NCBI RefSeq assembly: GCF_964291045.1
Contig: NZ_OZ197277.1
Span: 868,001 to 932,000 of the forward strand
Length of the DNA stretch: 64,000 nt
DNA from: PALSA-1444 sp964291045
GTDB lineage: Bacteria; Chlamydiota; Chlamydiia; Chlamydiales; Rhabdochlamydiaceae
Direction of reading: 5' to 3'
The notes under the pieces were generated by a model. The model was not told where the DNA came from, searched no databases, and saw only the letters and a list, made by a program, of their open reading frames with translations. Made by a program: the position numbers and the translations under genes. Below, in pieces: positions 1 through 8,965 of the stretch; the stretch's first letter is position 1, and every line of letters begins with the position of its first letter.

Positions 1-2
1 AT

Positions 3-128
3 CACGAAGAGAAGATTTTACACCGGCAGCTTGGAGGAAAAGGCATTCAGCTTCATACAAACACCTTAAGAACAGAAACAGCTGCTATTTGCGCTCTTTC
101 TCTTCTATCGTATGCGATGAAGCTATAG
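3..128 (+). CDS. rsmE: 16S rRNA (uracil-1498 N3) methyltransferase, C-terminal fragment
   Basis: A frame open from the window edge encodes about 41 residues ending in TAG at 126-128. It contains the stretch LRTETAAICAL, which matches the C-terminal SAM-binding knot signature of RsmE (LG.RILRTETA..AAL..LL). RsmE is a SPOUT-class enzyme that methylates U1498 of 16S rRNA. Only the last sixth of a usual 240-residue protein is present, so the call rests on this one motif. The stop overlaps the end of the convergent pyruvate kinase gene by 6 bases, leaving no room for a separate terminator. Confidence 0.68.
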   Translation, partial: HEEKILHRQLGGKGIQLHTNTLRTETAAICALSLLSYAMKL

Positions 129-1538
129 AGGAATAGATTCAATGGTGAGTCTGTCTGTAGATCCCTCTATCCAAAACGGCTCCCCAGCTGTTGTAATGAC
201 AGAGCTTCCCTTTTTTAAAAGATTGCGCTCTAAAGCAAAATCAAAAGCACACTGAAGCGCTTCTTTAAAAGAGGCGCTTGCATGCACTTTCACGCTAATC
301 ACTCCCCATTCAAGAGAGAGCTCATGATACACTCTTTCACTGATTGTGACTGCAATGATCGGCACGCGGGGCCTAAAGCTAGAGATGAGACGAGCTGACG
401 CTCCTGTCAGTGTAAACACAACAATGCCTTCTGCTTTCATTTGATGTGCAACATCAACAGCTGCTAGTGCAATCGATGCTTGAGCATTTAAAAGCTCTTT
501 TCGGCAAGATGAAGGGGTATAAATCTCTTGAGAAAGCTCTTTTTCTATCTGAAGAATAATTTGTTTCATCATAGAAGCCGATTCTAAAGGGTAATCCCCA
601 ACAGCTGTTTCTGCAGACAGCATGACAGCTGAGGCGTGATCATAGATAGCATTTGCAACATCTGACACTTCAGCTCTTGTGGGTCTTGCATGTACAGTCA
701 TCGATTCAAGCATTTGCGTGGCAATCACAATCGGTTTAGGAATAAATTGACACGCTTTTGTCATCATTTTTTGTAGTGAGGGAACTTCTTCAAGAGGAAG
801 CTCTACTCCTAAATCCCCTCTTGCCACCATGATGCCATCAGAATGGGCTAAAATATCTTTAAACTGCTCAACAGCTTCTAAGCACTCAATTTTAGCCATG
901 ATCAAGATAGAGCTTTTTCCGTGATCTAATAAAAATGATCGCATTTGCATGATGTGATCAACAGATTGAATGAAAGAAGCTGCAATCCATTCTACACCGT
1001 GATGAGAGGCAAAAAGGAGATCCTTTTGATCTTGCTCTGTCATCAGCTGCTGACTTCTTTGCATTTGAGGAATAGTAACGCTCTTATGAGATTTTAAAAA
1101 TCCAGATCTTACCATCTTAACCTGGATATGATCTTGTGTGTGATGAATGATTTTTCCCTCAAGAGATCCATCATCAAAAAAAATAGGCATACCATCCTTT
1201 ACCCTATCAATGACATTAGGTGGATGAATTTCAATTTGCCCTTGTGTTTTTTTCTCTTTGACAAGCTCTAGAACTAAGTTATTACTCAGATCTCTTCCTC
1301 CCCCTTCAATCTCTCCCACCCGGATTTCAGGCCCCTTTGTATCAACCATAATGGCTAGTTGTACTTGAAGCGTCTCTCTTGCCTTTTTAATCAACTGAAT
1401 AACCTGTGCATGTTCTTCATAAGATCCATGGCTGAGGTTAATCCTTGCCACATCCATTCCGGATTGAATTAAGCGTACGATTTGATCATAAGAGTTACAG
1501 GACGGCCCTATTGTACAAATCATTTTTGTCTGCTTCAT
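123..1538 (-). CDS. pyk: pyruvate kinase
   Basis: Converts phosphoenolpyruvate and ADP to pyruvate and ATP, the last step of glycolysis. Landmarks in order: N-terminal TKMICTIGPSC, ARINLSHG, the DTKGPEIR substrate segment, the metal-binding MVARGDLGVELP, and the PTRAEVSDVANAI signature after ATQMLESM. A C-terminal domain of about 120 residues follows. The roughly 470-residue length is normal for a bacterial enzyme. The frame also has a GTG two codons earlier (1544), but the ATG at 1538 gives the usual MKQTK-like N-terminus, so I prefer it. Gene order is convergent with the rsmE fragment. A plausible AT-rich promoter lies just upstream. Confidence 0.96.
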   Translation of the reverse strand: MKQTKMICTIGPSCNSYDQIVRLIQSGMDVARINLSHGSYEEHAQVIQLIKKARETLQVQLAIMVDTKGPEIRVGEIEGGGRDLSNNLVLELVKEKKTQGQIEIHPPNVIDRVKDGMPIFFDDGSLEGKIIHHTQDHIQVKMVRSGFLKSHKSVTIPQMQRSQQLMTEQDQKDLLFASHHGVEWIAASFIQSVDHIMQMRSFLLDHGKSSILIMAKIECLEAVEQFKDILAHSDGIMVARGDLGVELPLEEVPSLQKMMTKACQFIPKPIVIATQMLESMTVHARPTRAEVSDVANAIYDHASAVMLSAETAVGDYPLESASMMKQIILQIEKELSQEIYTPSSCRKELLNAQASIALAAVDVAHQMKAEGIVVFTLTGASARLISSFRPRVPIIAVTISERVYHELSLEWGVISVKVHASASFKEALQCAFDFALERNLLKKGSSVITTAGEPFWIEGSTDRLTIESIPL

Positions 1539-1572
1539 TCTCACTCACACACTAAAAGGGTTATGATCTATT

Positions 1573-1603
1573 TATATATTTATCATATTTTCATTTTTAT
1601 CAA
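1573..1603 (-). promoter_or_regulatory. candidate sigma-70-type promoter for pyk
   Basis: Read on the minus strand there is a TTGATA box (1598-1603) followed after 18-19 bases by a TATATA/ATATAT box (1573-1579), about 35 bases before the pyk ATG. The surrounding 1555-1800 stretch is very AT-rich, so chance matches are likely. Confidence 0.32.
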
Positions 1604-1803
1604 AATAAAAATAAAATTAATTGATCATATTAAAAATAGATAATGAATAAACAAGATTATTTTAAGGGGCATGTATTGGGGTATTTTTAGTAAAAATATG
1701 GGGGTTAAAAAATATGAATGCATTTAAGAAACATATTTTCACATGATAAGACAACAGAGAAAAAATTGACTTAAATCTCTATTGATCCTCAATATAAAAA
1801 TAC

Positions 1804-3198
1804 TTATTCCTCTGAATCTGAAGGAGCGCTGGAATTAAAAGAGGCGGTATAAATGCAATATCGATAAGCACTATCAAGTAGCAAAAATAAAGAAAGAGAT
1901 AGAGGCTTCCACTCATCAGTTGCCATTTCTGGATTTACATACGATATGCGCTCGGTATATGCTTTCTTATACTCTTTCACTTCTGCTGTACGGGCACAGC
2001 CTAAAGCCTCATAGGGGGTATTTATATCAAAAACTTGACGCTGCATACGTTGTAAATGATCTGGCGTTCCCTCTTCTATCCGTGTTCTCTGAAGTATCTC
2101 TAATAAACTATCAAAACTGCGGAGAATCATGCTTCGCTCTTCAAGGTTTTGAGCTTCAGGTAATCTATCAAAATACATCCTGCAAGCGTCTGTACTAAAA
2201 GGAAATAGCGCAAAATTCCTGATGGAGCTCCCCTCAAAAAAAATGGATTCATCTGTTAGCTCTGTAGCTAAATCATAGCTATTTATGGCATCTAGAACAT
2301 CTATTACTTGACGGTATGCCCAATTTTGTTGAGCATGGTTAAAAGAGCCATATAAATTACTTAAAAAAAGTTGGGGATGATTACATAATGTGATTAACTC
2401 TTCATCGGAGGGTCTAAAATCCACTCTTGAAAAGAGAGCTCTAAAATGTAAAAGCAAATTCACAGCTTGCTGAATATGCATATGATCACACGCTTGCTCT
2501 AGATGCTCATGCTCTAAAGCTTTATTTTCTTGCGAAGTAAGCAGCCATCCATTTTCGCCCACAATTCCAAATTTTTCTTTTAATGTTAACGACATCGGAT
2601 ATTTGATCAGGAATCTAACCAAAGCGCAAGCGATCTGAGACATGGTCCATACACTCCCTAAGATAAGAGCGCAAGTTACGATATTTTGAGGAATTTTTTT
2701 AATGGAATGAGATAAAAAGATTCGGGCTGCAATAGACCCTATCTTCATCAGTTGAATCATGAAAGCCGCTGAGCCTAAAAAAGCTAGGCTCCATTTGATT
2801 TCACAAATAAGAGACTGCATTAAATGAGAGCGCTTATGACTGTCTGTATGAAGAGCCCGATCATAGATCACCTGACCTAAATGCCATATCAATCCAAAAG
2901 GAGCAAAAATTGTGACCACGCTTAATAAAGCAAGAGCTCTTTTGACTTTACTCATTTCTCCTAAAAATCCGCTTTTTGAGAAATGAGGGTTCACTTCACG
3001 GTCAAAGATATCAATATCAGTAGAGGCTAATGACTCTTTAAGAGAGCTTAGATTGATAATTTTTCTTGATTGGTACTGACAAGGGTTAAGTGTATCATTA
3101 CTTAAAACCCAAAGGACACCGCATTCTGTAAAAGATGTATTTTGATAAAAGGGATAATAGGTTGAAGGAGAGGGATATAGAGAAGAAATCAGGTTCAT
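1804..3198 (-). CDS. unknown membrane protein with three hydrophobic segments and degenerate J-like C-terminus
   Basis: Not recognised as a named family. The 464-residue product has a soluble N-terminus of about 85 residues, hydrophobic segments near residues 87-110, 135-158 and 172-196, then a 260-residue soluble region. Near residues 395-450 a helix-loop-helix stretch (PYEALGCA, KKAYTERISYVNPE, then a leucine-rich helix ending DSAYRYC) has the spacing of a DnaJ J-domain but no HPD tripeptide, so it would not be a working Hsp70 cofactor. The proteins at 52843-54038 and 54679-56031 share the layout of N-terminal membrane segments, a helical middle and a similar C-terminal helix pair. It stands alone between pyk and the SecA-like gene. 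The family comparison is by eye. Confidence 0.6.
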   Translation of the reverse strand: MNLISSLYPSPSTYYPFYQNTSFTECGVLWVLSNDTLNPCQYQSRKIINLSSLKESLASTDIDIFDREVNPHFSKSGFLGEMSKVKRALALLSVVTIFAPFGLIWHLGQVIYDRALHTDSHKRSHLMQSLICEIKWSLAFLGSAAFMIQLMKIGSIAARIFLSHSIKKIPQNIVTCALILGSVWTMSQIACALVRFLIKYPMSLTLKEKFGIVGENGWLLTSQENKALEHEHLEQACDHMHIQQAVNLLLHFRALFSRVDFRPSDEELITLCNHPQLFLSNLYGSFNHAQQNWAYRQVIDVLDAINSYDLATELTDESIFFEGSSIRNFALFPFSTDACRMYFDRLPEAQNLEERSMILRSFDSLLEILQRTRIEEGTPDHLQRMQRQVFDINTPYEALGCARTAEVKEYKKAYTERISYVNPEMATDEWKPLSLSLFLLLDSAYRYCIYTASFNSSAPSDSEE

Positions 3199-3373
3199 TC
3201 AAAAGCTCCGCTCATAGTTATCTCTTATCTTATTGCTTAAGTCGGATCTTCATTGTAGAGTATTTTCATTCTTTTGACCACTTTTCTTAAGGAGAGAAGA
3301 TAAAATTGCCTGTTTTACCAAGATTTATTTGAGTTTAAGAGCTAAGTTTACATGAGAGTTAGATACGGTGATT

Positions 3374-6300
3374 TTATTGAATTGATCCTAACTTAACGTG
3401 AAGTAAGAGATTAATGTATTCAATAATCCCTTGCCCAGAAGGGTTAAAATACCGATTCCACTTCTCTTTTTGTTGATTAAAGGCCTGTGTCATCTCTTGT
3501 TTAATCAAGTTCATTGCAGAGATAGCTTTTTCTTTTATCAGATGTTCTAAAAATAAATTACTCAGTTCTTCTGAAAAATCCTTTTCTAAAGATTGCTTTT
3601 TCTGTGACTCTTTAATCAACTCTAAAGTCATTAAAGAAAGCATTACTCTCGAGTCTTGCTCTAAATCTACAATTAAGGAATGAAAATTTACGGCAAATTC
3701 ATTAATAATGTGGTCTTTAACTCTTTCAATTAACTGTTGAATAATCACTTCCCACTCTGTGATTTGGCTATTAGATTGGTTTAAAAGTTTTAATACCTCT
3801 TGAGCCATTTGCTTTTCTTTTGGACCTAAATCTTTAAATTCTCTTTCCACCTTTTTTAAGAAACGGCGATTTTTAAGAAAATTGGCAATTTTATACGAGA
3901 AAAAATCTTTTGAAGAGATCTCATGAAAGACATGAAGCATCTGATAAAATTCTTCTTTTAATTTAAAAGCTGCACGTTCAACTTCTGCATGGCACAAATG
4001 AGACGCTTTTTGCTGAATTGCTTTAAGTTGCCTCTCTTCTTGCAAATGAGAAATGATTTGGTCATGACTTAAATGAGCAAATTTGTTCTTACCTTCTATT
4101 TTTTCTATCAAAAGAATCATTTCCGATGATCCAGGCTGTCCTTGTCTTCCAGCTCTTCCTTTAGCCTGAAGCTCAACACGTTCAGATTCAGGATAAAAGG
4201 TTATAATTACATGAAGGCCGCCATTCATAAGGCTCTCTTCTGAAAGCTTAATATCAGTTCCTCTTCCTGCTGTATTTGTCGCAAGAGTAGTAGAACCTGC
4301 TAACCCTGCTTGACGAATCACCTCTTCTTCTGTTTTTTTCTGAGCTTCATTGAGTAATTCATAAACAATTTGCTCTTGATCAAGCTGCTTTGCAATGATT
4401 TCGGTTTCTTCAATGCTATAGCATAAAACGAGTAAAGGTCTCTTTTGTTGCTTGCACTCTTTAATGGCTCTTATGATTAATTGAAGATATTCTTCCCTTG
4501 TCTTTACAAGAACAATAGGCTTATCTTTTCTTTGAGGAGGTAAGTGAGTTGGAACATCAAAAGAATGGATATCATAAACTTCTTTAAGTTCTTCTCTTTC
4601 TACATGAGAGCCAATGGTGCCTGTAATCCCAAATAAAGATCTATACATTGTATAAAAGACGGGATGAGATAAGGAGATTGGGGAGATATTTTCCCGGCTC
4701 ACATCAAGACCATGCTTCACTTCAAGAAATTCATGTACACCTGCTTGCCACCGCATGCCATGCATAACCCGTCCTGTATTACTTACGTCAATAATTAAAA
4801 TTTGATTAACTTTTTTCCCATAAGCAGATTCTCCGACGCCTATGATGTAATCCCTTTTTTCCTGATGGTCAAAAAGCGCTGAAAAAGCAGATTTCATCCA
4901 TAAACTGAGCTTTTTATCTAAAAAATAAGAAACATGGTCGGCAAATTTCCCTTCATGATAAGTCTCAAGCCGAGATCGAAGCTTTTTGATCCACTCTTCA
5001 GATGAGGTGAGAGCAATGTCATTTTCATTGAAATGCATTTTTACAAATTGAAAAATAGGAATGTAGACCCAGTCATAGGTCACTTGCGCCTCAGTAGCTA
5101 GCCTTGCCCCGCTACGCGAAGTGTCAATGGTGAGATTATCAATTTCATCAACAATAACCCAATCAAATCTTTGACCTGATAATGGCTTTTCTTGAGGAAA
5201 AAGCTTTTCAAAGTACAGCATCTCTCTCATGATCGCAAATTCAAAATCTGTGGCCGTTCCATATAAAATATCTGCCTGAAATCGATCTTTCAAGGGGCTT
5301 CTTTCACAAATATGCGATGTCTTAATTCCAAATTTTTTAAAAAAATGAATGTGTTCTTCCTGATCTCGTATAGCAAGAGAGGGAGATGAGGAAATGATAT
5401 GTCCTTGAAAAGCTCCTTTCATAATCAGAATAAAGGCAAGAAGCGTTACTTCTTTTGTCTTACCCTCCCCCGTTTTTACTTGAGCTACAGATCCTTTTGG
5501 ATAAGTGAGTTGAGAAAGTACAGCACAAATTTGTGTATGATAAAGGTACATGCCAAATTCTAAGAAAATAGCAAGGCGTCCAATAGCTGTTAACTTAAGA
5601 AGATCATTTTCATCTTTTTGAGTCTTTGATTGAATTTCTCTTGCAACTGTTACAAGCGCGCTTAGATCAAATTGCTTGAACTCTTCGCAATAAGCATGAA
5701 CTTTTTCATATTGAGCTCTCACTTCTTTTTGTTTTTCTAAAGAAAGAGGAAATTTAACATGAGGGTCGTGATCACTTCCTGAAAATCGCTTAAATAATGC
5801 ATCTAAAGTATCAAGATCTTGTTGTAGATGTGCATTTGCTGGGCCGGCTTCTCTCAGCCTTTCAAGTCTTGATATGAGTTTAGAGAGATTGAATTGTGAA
5901 TCAAAAAATAAACTCAATAGAGTCATGACATCATCAAGCAGATCTATATCTTTGCATAATATTTTAATCAGCTGTAAAGCTCTTATTACTTCACTGAGTA
6001 AAGCTCCTTGATAAAGAGTTGGAGCCTGAGAAAAAGTCATGATGATCTCTTCTCCGCACTCTTCATGGATCTCTAAAAGAAGCAATAGAAGATCTTGAAG
6101 ATGTTCTAAATGATATGCCCCGGTTACGGGATTGATAGTGTCTGTTGTTGTTATCAGGATAAGGAGTACAATTCCTTTTTTTTCTAAGAAATTGAATTTT
6201 TTGTATTCGGGTTGATTTTGTAAACCATTTAATAATTTTAAGTAGATATCAATGGATAGTCTGTTTTTTTCGTGAAGAGAAGCAATATAACGAATGGCAT

Positions 6301-6898
6301 ATGATTTAATTTGATCAAAATTGCCAGTCATTTGGCTTAAAGTTTTAATGGAATATTTTTCTACCTTTTGAGAATCCATTTTTACACTATGATGAACTAT
6401 CTCATCGATTTTAGATGGCGTTTTAATGATCTTTATTAAAAGCTCTTTCCCTCCACGGTTGTAAGGCAAGAACGGTTTAAATACAGGGATTGGGACAGGA
6501 ATATAAGGAAGAATAGATTCAAAAGATTGGATGATTTCTTTTAGCTCTGATAGGGAGTAATATTGCTGTTTTTGTGTTGAGCAGCAGGTCCAAAATAGCT
6601 CTCCGCATCCATGCTGAGTAATGGTTAATATGCTCATTAAATCATCATGAATATCATTAGAGGGCATTGTTAAAAAAACCGTGAAAAACTCTTCTACTTT
6701 TTTATCACAAGGGTACGAATGCTCTCCGATAATATCAAGAATAAGCTGTGATATTTTAATAGCATGAGGGGCATCTGAAGAAAAAAATGTATTTGAAACA
6801 AGAGCTTGAAGGAATGTTGGAATTTCTTTATAGATTTTTTGATGTTTATGGGATAAATTTGCTTCAACTCTTTCCATTGCATTCATGCCAACTAGCAT
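3374..6898 (-). CDS. SecA-like DEAD motor ATPase, 1174 residues, atypical flanks
   Basis: The middle of the protein carries the SecA ATPase motor: a Q-motif-like HTQ at about 455, Walker A TGEGKT at 476-481 (SecA has KTGEGKT), DEIDNL near 580 for Walker B (SecA has DEVD), GITGTIGS near 760, NTAGRGTDI near 878 and GRAGRQGQPGSSE near 917. These are SecA-specific, not general helicase, motifs. The 440 residues before the motor are helical and unlike SecA, and the C-terminus lacks the zinc-binding SecB/lipid tail. It is therefore a paralogue, not the housekeeping translocase. An AGGGAGA ribosome site 9 bases before the ATG supports the start. It is the last gene of the tightly spaced set running down from 16367, 62 bases after a membrane protein gene. 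Function is unknown; a translocation or remodelling motor for partner proteins is an inference. Confidence 0.85.
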   Translation of the reverse strand: MLVGMNAMERVEANLSHKHQKIYKEIPTFLQALVSNTFFSSDAPHAIKISQLILDIIGEHSYPCDKKVEEFFTVFLTMPSNDIHDDLMSILTITQHGCGELFWTCCSTQKQQYYSLSELKEIIQSFESILPYIPVPIPVFKPFLPYNRGGKELLIKIIKTPSKIDEIVHHSVKMDSQKVEKYSIKTLSQMTGNFDQIKSYAIRYIASLHEKNRLSIDIYLKLLNGLQNQPEYKKFNFLEKKGIVLLILITTTDTINPVTGAYHLEHLQDLLLLLLEIHEECGEEIIMTFSQAPTLYQGALLSEVIRALQLIKILCKDIDLLDDVMTLLSLFFDSQFNLSKLISRLERLREAGPANAHLQQDLDTLDALFKRFSGSDHDPHVKFPLSLEKQKEVRAQYEKVHAYCEEFKQFDLSALVTVAREIQSKTQKDENDLLKLTAIGRLAIFLEFGMYLYHTQICAVLSQLTYPKGSVAQVKTGEGKTKEVTLLAFILIMKGAFQGHIISSSPSLAIRDQEEHIHFFKKFGIKTSHICERSPLKDRFQADILYGTATDFEFAIMREMLYFEKLFPQEKPLSGQRFDWVIVDEIDNLTIDTSRSGARLATEAQVTYDWVYIPIFQFVKMHFNENDIALTSSEEWIKKLRSRLETYHEGKFADHVSYFLDKKLSLWMKSAFSALFDHQEKRDYIIGVGESAYGKKVNQILIIDVSNTGRVMHGMRWQAGVHEFLEVKHGLDVSRENISPISLSHPVFYTMYRSLFGITGTIGSHVEREELKEVYDIHSFDVPTHLPPQRKDKPIVLVKTREEYLQLIIRAIKECKQQKRPLLVLCYSIEETEIIAKQLDQEQIVYELLNEAQKKTEEEVIRQAGLAGSTTLATNTAGRGTDIKLSEESLMNGGLHVIITFYPESERVELQAKGRAGRQGQPGSSEMILLIEKIEGKNKFAHLSHDQIISHLQEERQLKAIQQKASHLCHAEVERAAFKLKEEFYQMLHVFHEISSKDFFSYKIANFLKNRRFLKKVEREFKDLGPKEKQMAQEVLKLLNQSNSQITEWEVIIQQLIERVKDHIINEFAVNFHSLIVDLEQDSRVMLSLMTLELIKESQKKQSLEKDFSEELSNLFLEHLIKEKAISAMNLIKQEMTQAFNQQKEKWNRYFNPSGQGIIEYINLLLHVKLGSIQ

Positions 6899-6959
6899 CA
6901 GAAAATCTCCCTTATGTTGAATTCTCGCACGGCAATCATTTTTTAATTAGATTAAAAAT

Positions 6960-7820
6960 TTATTTTTTTGATTCAAAAAGACATTCTTGAAAACACTTAA
7001 ACACCTCTGAATGTATTCTTATAAAATACTTTCTCTCCCGAATTTCATGCTGGAGTGCAAGAATTTTTATTGAGAGTAACGCTACCTTTGATAGCCAGTC
7101 CTCATCATTTTTAACCTGAATAGTTGTTTTAAATGAAAATCTAGCAACATATTCTCCATATTTATGAATATGCTCTTCAACAACTGCCTTTAAATGAGGC
7201 CTTTCATTAATAAAACCATCAAATTTTTCTATCCAGCTTTTTAAATAATTAATTTGTTTTTGAAGATCAATACACTCTTCTTCATCAAGATCAATTATAG
7301 TTATTTTTTTATCTTGTAAATATTGATTAATGATCTTATGTCCTATGAAAAGGATAAAAGAACAGCTTCCTATTGAAGCCGCAAATAGAGTGAAAAGAGC
7401 TCTTGGCAGCGCTTCTTTATGCAAAGCCCGGTACCCTATCCCTAATTGAACAACTCCAAATAGCGTCCATAAGGCAATGATTTGCATTTTTTGAAGAACA
7501 GGCAATAAGTAATGAATGTTTAGGGCCAATATTTTTATATTTAAATAAAGTGGAAATAGTAAAGGAAAAGTCCCCAAAGCAGTTATGCAATACCAATAAG
7601 AAAATCTTGATAGGGTGGAAGCAGAAATGATAATCAATGATACGCCTGTCCAATAAAGCGCTACCTTGAGTGAGGTTGAGTCTGTGAAAATGGGCTTTGA
7701 ATTTTTCTGACTTATGTGTAAATAATTTTCACCATTAAACATTGCTGAATCGATGACAATAGGATCTGAGTTCTTTTGATTTATCCCTGACTCACTTCTA
7801 TTAACAACTATTAACGACAT
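6960..7820 (-). CDS. unknown four-segment membrane protein
   Basis: A 286-residue product with no family I recognise. It has a polar N-terminus of about 45 residues, four hydrophobic segments (about 50-70, 74-96, 108-128 and 138-160), and a charged, probably helical cytoplasmic tail of 120 residues beginning IDLDEEECIDLQ. There is no signal peptide or enzyme motif. It lies between the SecA-like gene (62 bases downstream) and the 234-residue gene (11 bases upstream), so it is probably co-transcribed with them. A membrane anchor or channel partner for the SecA-like motor is possible but only suggested by position. Confidence 0.7.
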   Translation of the reverse strand: MSLIVVNRSESGINQKNSDPIVIDSAMFNGENYLHISQKNSKPIFTDSTSLKVALYWTGVSLIIISASTLSRFSYWYCITALGTFPLLFPLYLNIKILALNIHYLLPVLQKMQIIALWTLFGVVQLGIGYRALHKEALPRALFTLFAASIGSCSFILFIGHKIINQYLQDKKITIIDLDEEECIDLQKQINYLKSWIEKFDGFINERPHLKAVVEEHIHKYGEYVARFSFKTTIQVKNDEDWLSKVALLSIKILALQHEIRERKYFIRIHSEVFKCFQECLFESKK

Positions 7821-7831
7821 TATAAATTCTA

Positions 7832-8536
7832 TTAATGAGATGGTTTTAAAATCTCTTCGATATCTGCAAATTCTTCATAACTAGAAAGAAGATGTTTAAT
7901 TTGTGCATCTTCTGGCAATGAAGAGCCTGGAAAATGCGCATGGTATACTTTTCTTAATTCATAAATTTCTTTTGCCATTTGACTATCTGTTACATTGTCT
8001 TTTTCTAATTCTTCAAGATTTGCAATCACGGGGTTAATCGCTTTTTTGATTTCATCTCGAATGACTTCTAGTCGCATTTTTTCCATTGAATTCACATAAA
8101 TCAGCCATGCATATCGATGCGTTCTTGCATCATTATTAAAATCTACTTGGCTAATAAACTGCGTACCAAGGAGTTGTCTAATTCCTACAAACCATGAGTC
8201 TTCATAAATAGGAATCTTTGTATTTTCAGCGATCAAGTTTTGATCTTCTAGTTCTGCTTTTGCAAGATCTGTATGGTATTGGCTTATTGCATTTCGATAA
8301 ACTTGATCAAGCCTTATGGTTATGAATGTTTGAGGTTTTTGAAAGCCTGCCTTAAGCGAAGGCAATTGCGCTTCATCTCGCATTACAGTTAAAATACCAT
8401 CTACATTAATGATTTTTTGTTCAGCAATTGATAATTGTAGAGGGTAATTATTCCATAGATTCTTTTGATCAATAGAAGCTTGGATCCAACGGTCATGGTT
8501 TTCACCATAAATATTTTTAATTACAAGAGGAGTCAT
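7832..8536 (-). CDS. unknown soluble protein in the SecA-like/ankyrin gene set
   Basis: A 234-residue soluble protein starting MTPLVIKN, mostly predicted helical in its second half (LEVIRDEIKKAINPVIANLEEL), without membrane segments or a motif I can name. An AGGA site 8 bases before the ATG supports the start. It is 9 bases downstream of the small ankyrin gene and 11 upstream of the membrane protein gene, in the same direction, so it belongs to the same transcription unit. Confidence 0.7.
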   Translation of the reverse strand: MTPLVIKNIYGENHDRWIQASIDQKNLWNNYPLQLSIAEQKIINVDGILTVMRDEAQLPSLKAGFQKPQTFITIRLDQVYRNAISQYHTDLAKAELEDQNLIAENTKIPIYEDSWFVGIRQLLGTQFISQVDFNNDARTHRYAWLIYVNSMEKMRLEVIRDEIKKAINPVIANLEELEKDNVTDSQMAKEIYELRKVYHAHFPGSSLPEDAQIKHLLSSYEEFADIEEILKPSH

Positions 8537-8545
8537 AAATTTTTC

Positions 8546-8953
8546 CTAATTAAAGTTATACTCAGTTAAAAAAGCAATGAGGCTTTCTTTCCATGGAGAT
8601 GCTGAAGCCTTAACCATATCTATTGCATTCATCTGATTGCAATCCATTATTGAATGATCTGCCCCGCATTCTATCAAAAGTTTCGCACCTTCAATTCCTT
8701 TTATGCAAGCGTAATGAAGAGGGGTTTTCATTGAATAGTCTTGGCAGTTAATCTCTGCCCCTGCATTGATCAAAATTTGGCAAATAGAGAGATTATTGAG
8801 ATCGGCAGCTAGATGTAAAGAAGTTTGTCCTAAGCTATTTTTTAGATCAACATCTTCGCTTTCACTCATGATCAATAGAGCTAATGGGTTTTCATGTCTT
8901 ACAGCAAGATGAAGATACCCTTCAGCTTGATTAATGTATTTTTGAAAAATCAC
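8546..8953 (-). CDS. small ankyrin-repeat protein
   Basis: The 135-residue product is almost wholly ankyrin repeats: three to four units are visible, with the repeat signatures LGQTSLHLAADLNNLSIC, MKTPLHYACIKGIEGAK and a preceding weak unit (YLHLAVRHENPLAL). It starts with GTG. The gene sits 12 bases downstream of the giant ankyrin gene and 9 upstream of the next, so it looks like a translationally linked part of the same operon. Ankyrin repeats bind proteins; the partner is unknown. A split-off end of the giant gene is possible, but it has its own start and a non-repeat N-terminus. Confidence 0.8.
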   Translation of the reverse strand: MIFQKYINQAEGYLHLAVRHENPLALLIMSESEDVDLKNSLGQTSLHLAADLNNLSICQILINAGAEINCQDYSMKTPLHYACIKGIEGAKLLIECGADHSIMDCNQMNAIDMVKASASPWKESLIAFLTEYNFN

Positions 8954-8965
8954 ATTCCCTTTCTT

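Noticed and set aside
3374..6898. Housekeeping SecA
   Set aside because: Motor motifs fit, but both ends are foreign and the gene sits in an accessory operon.
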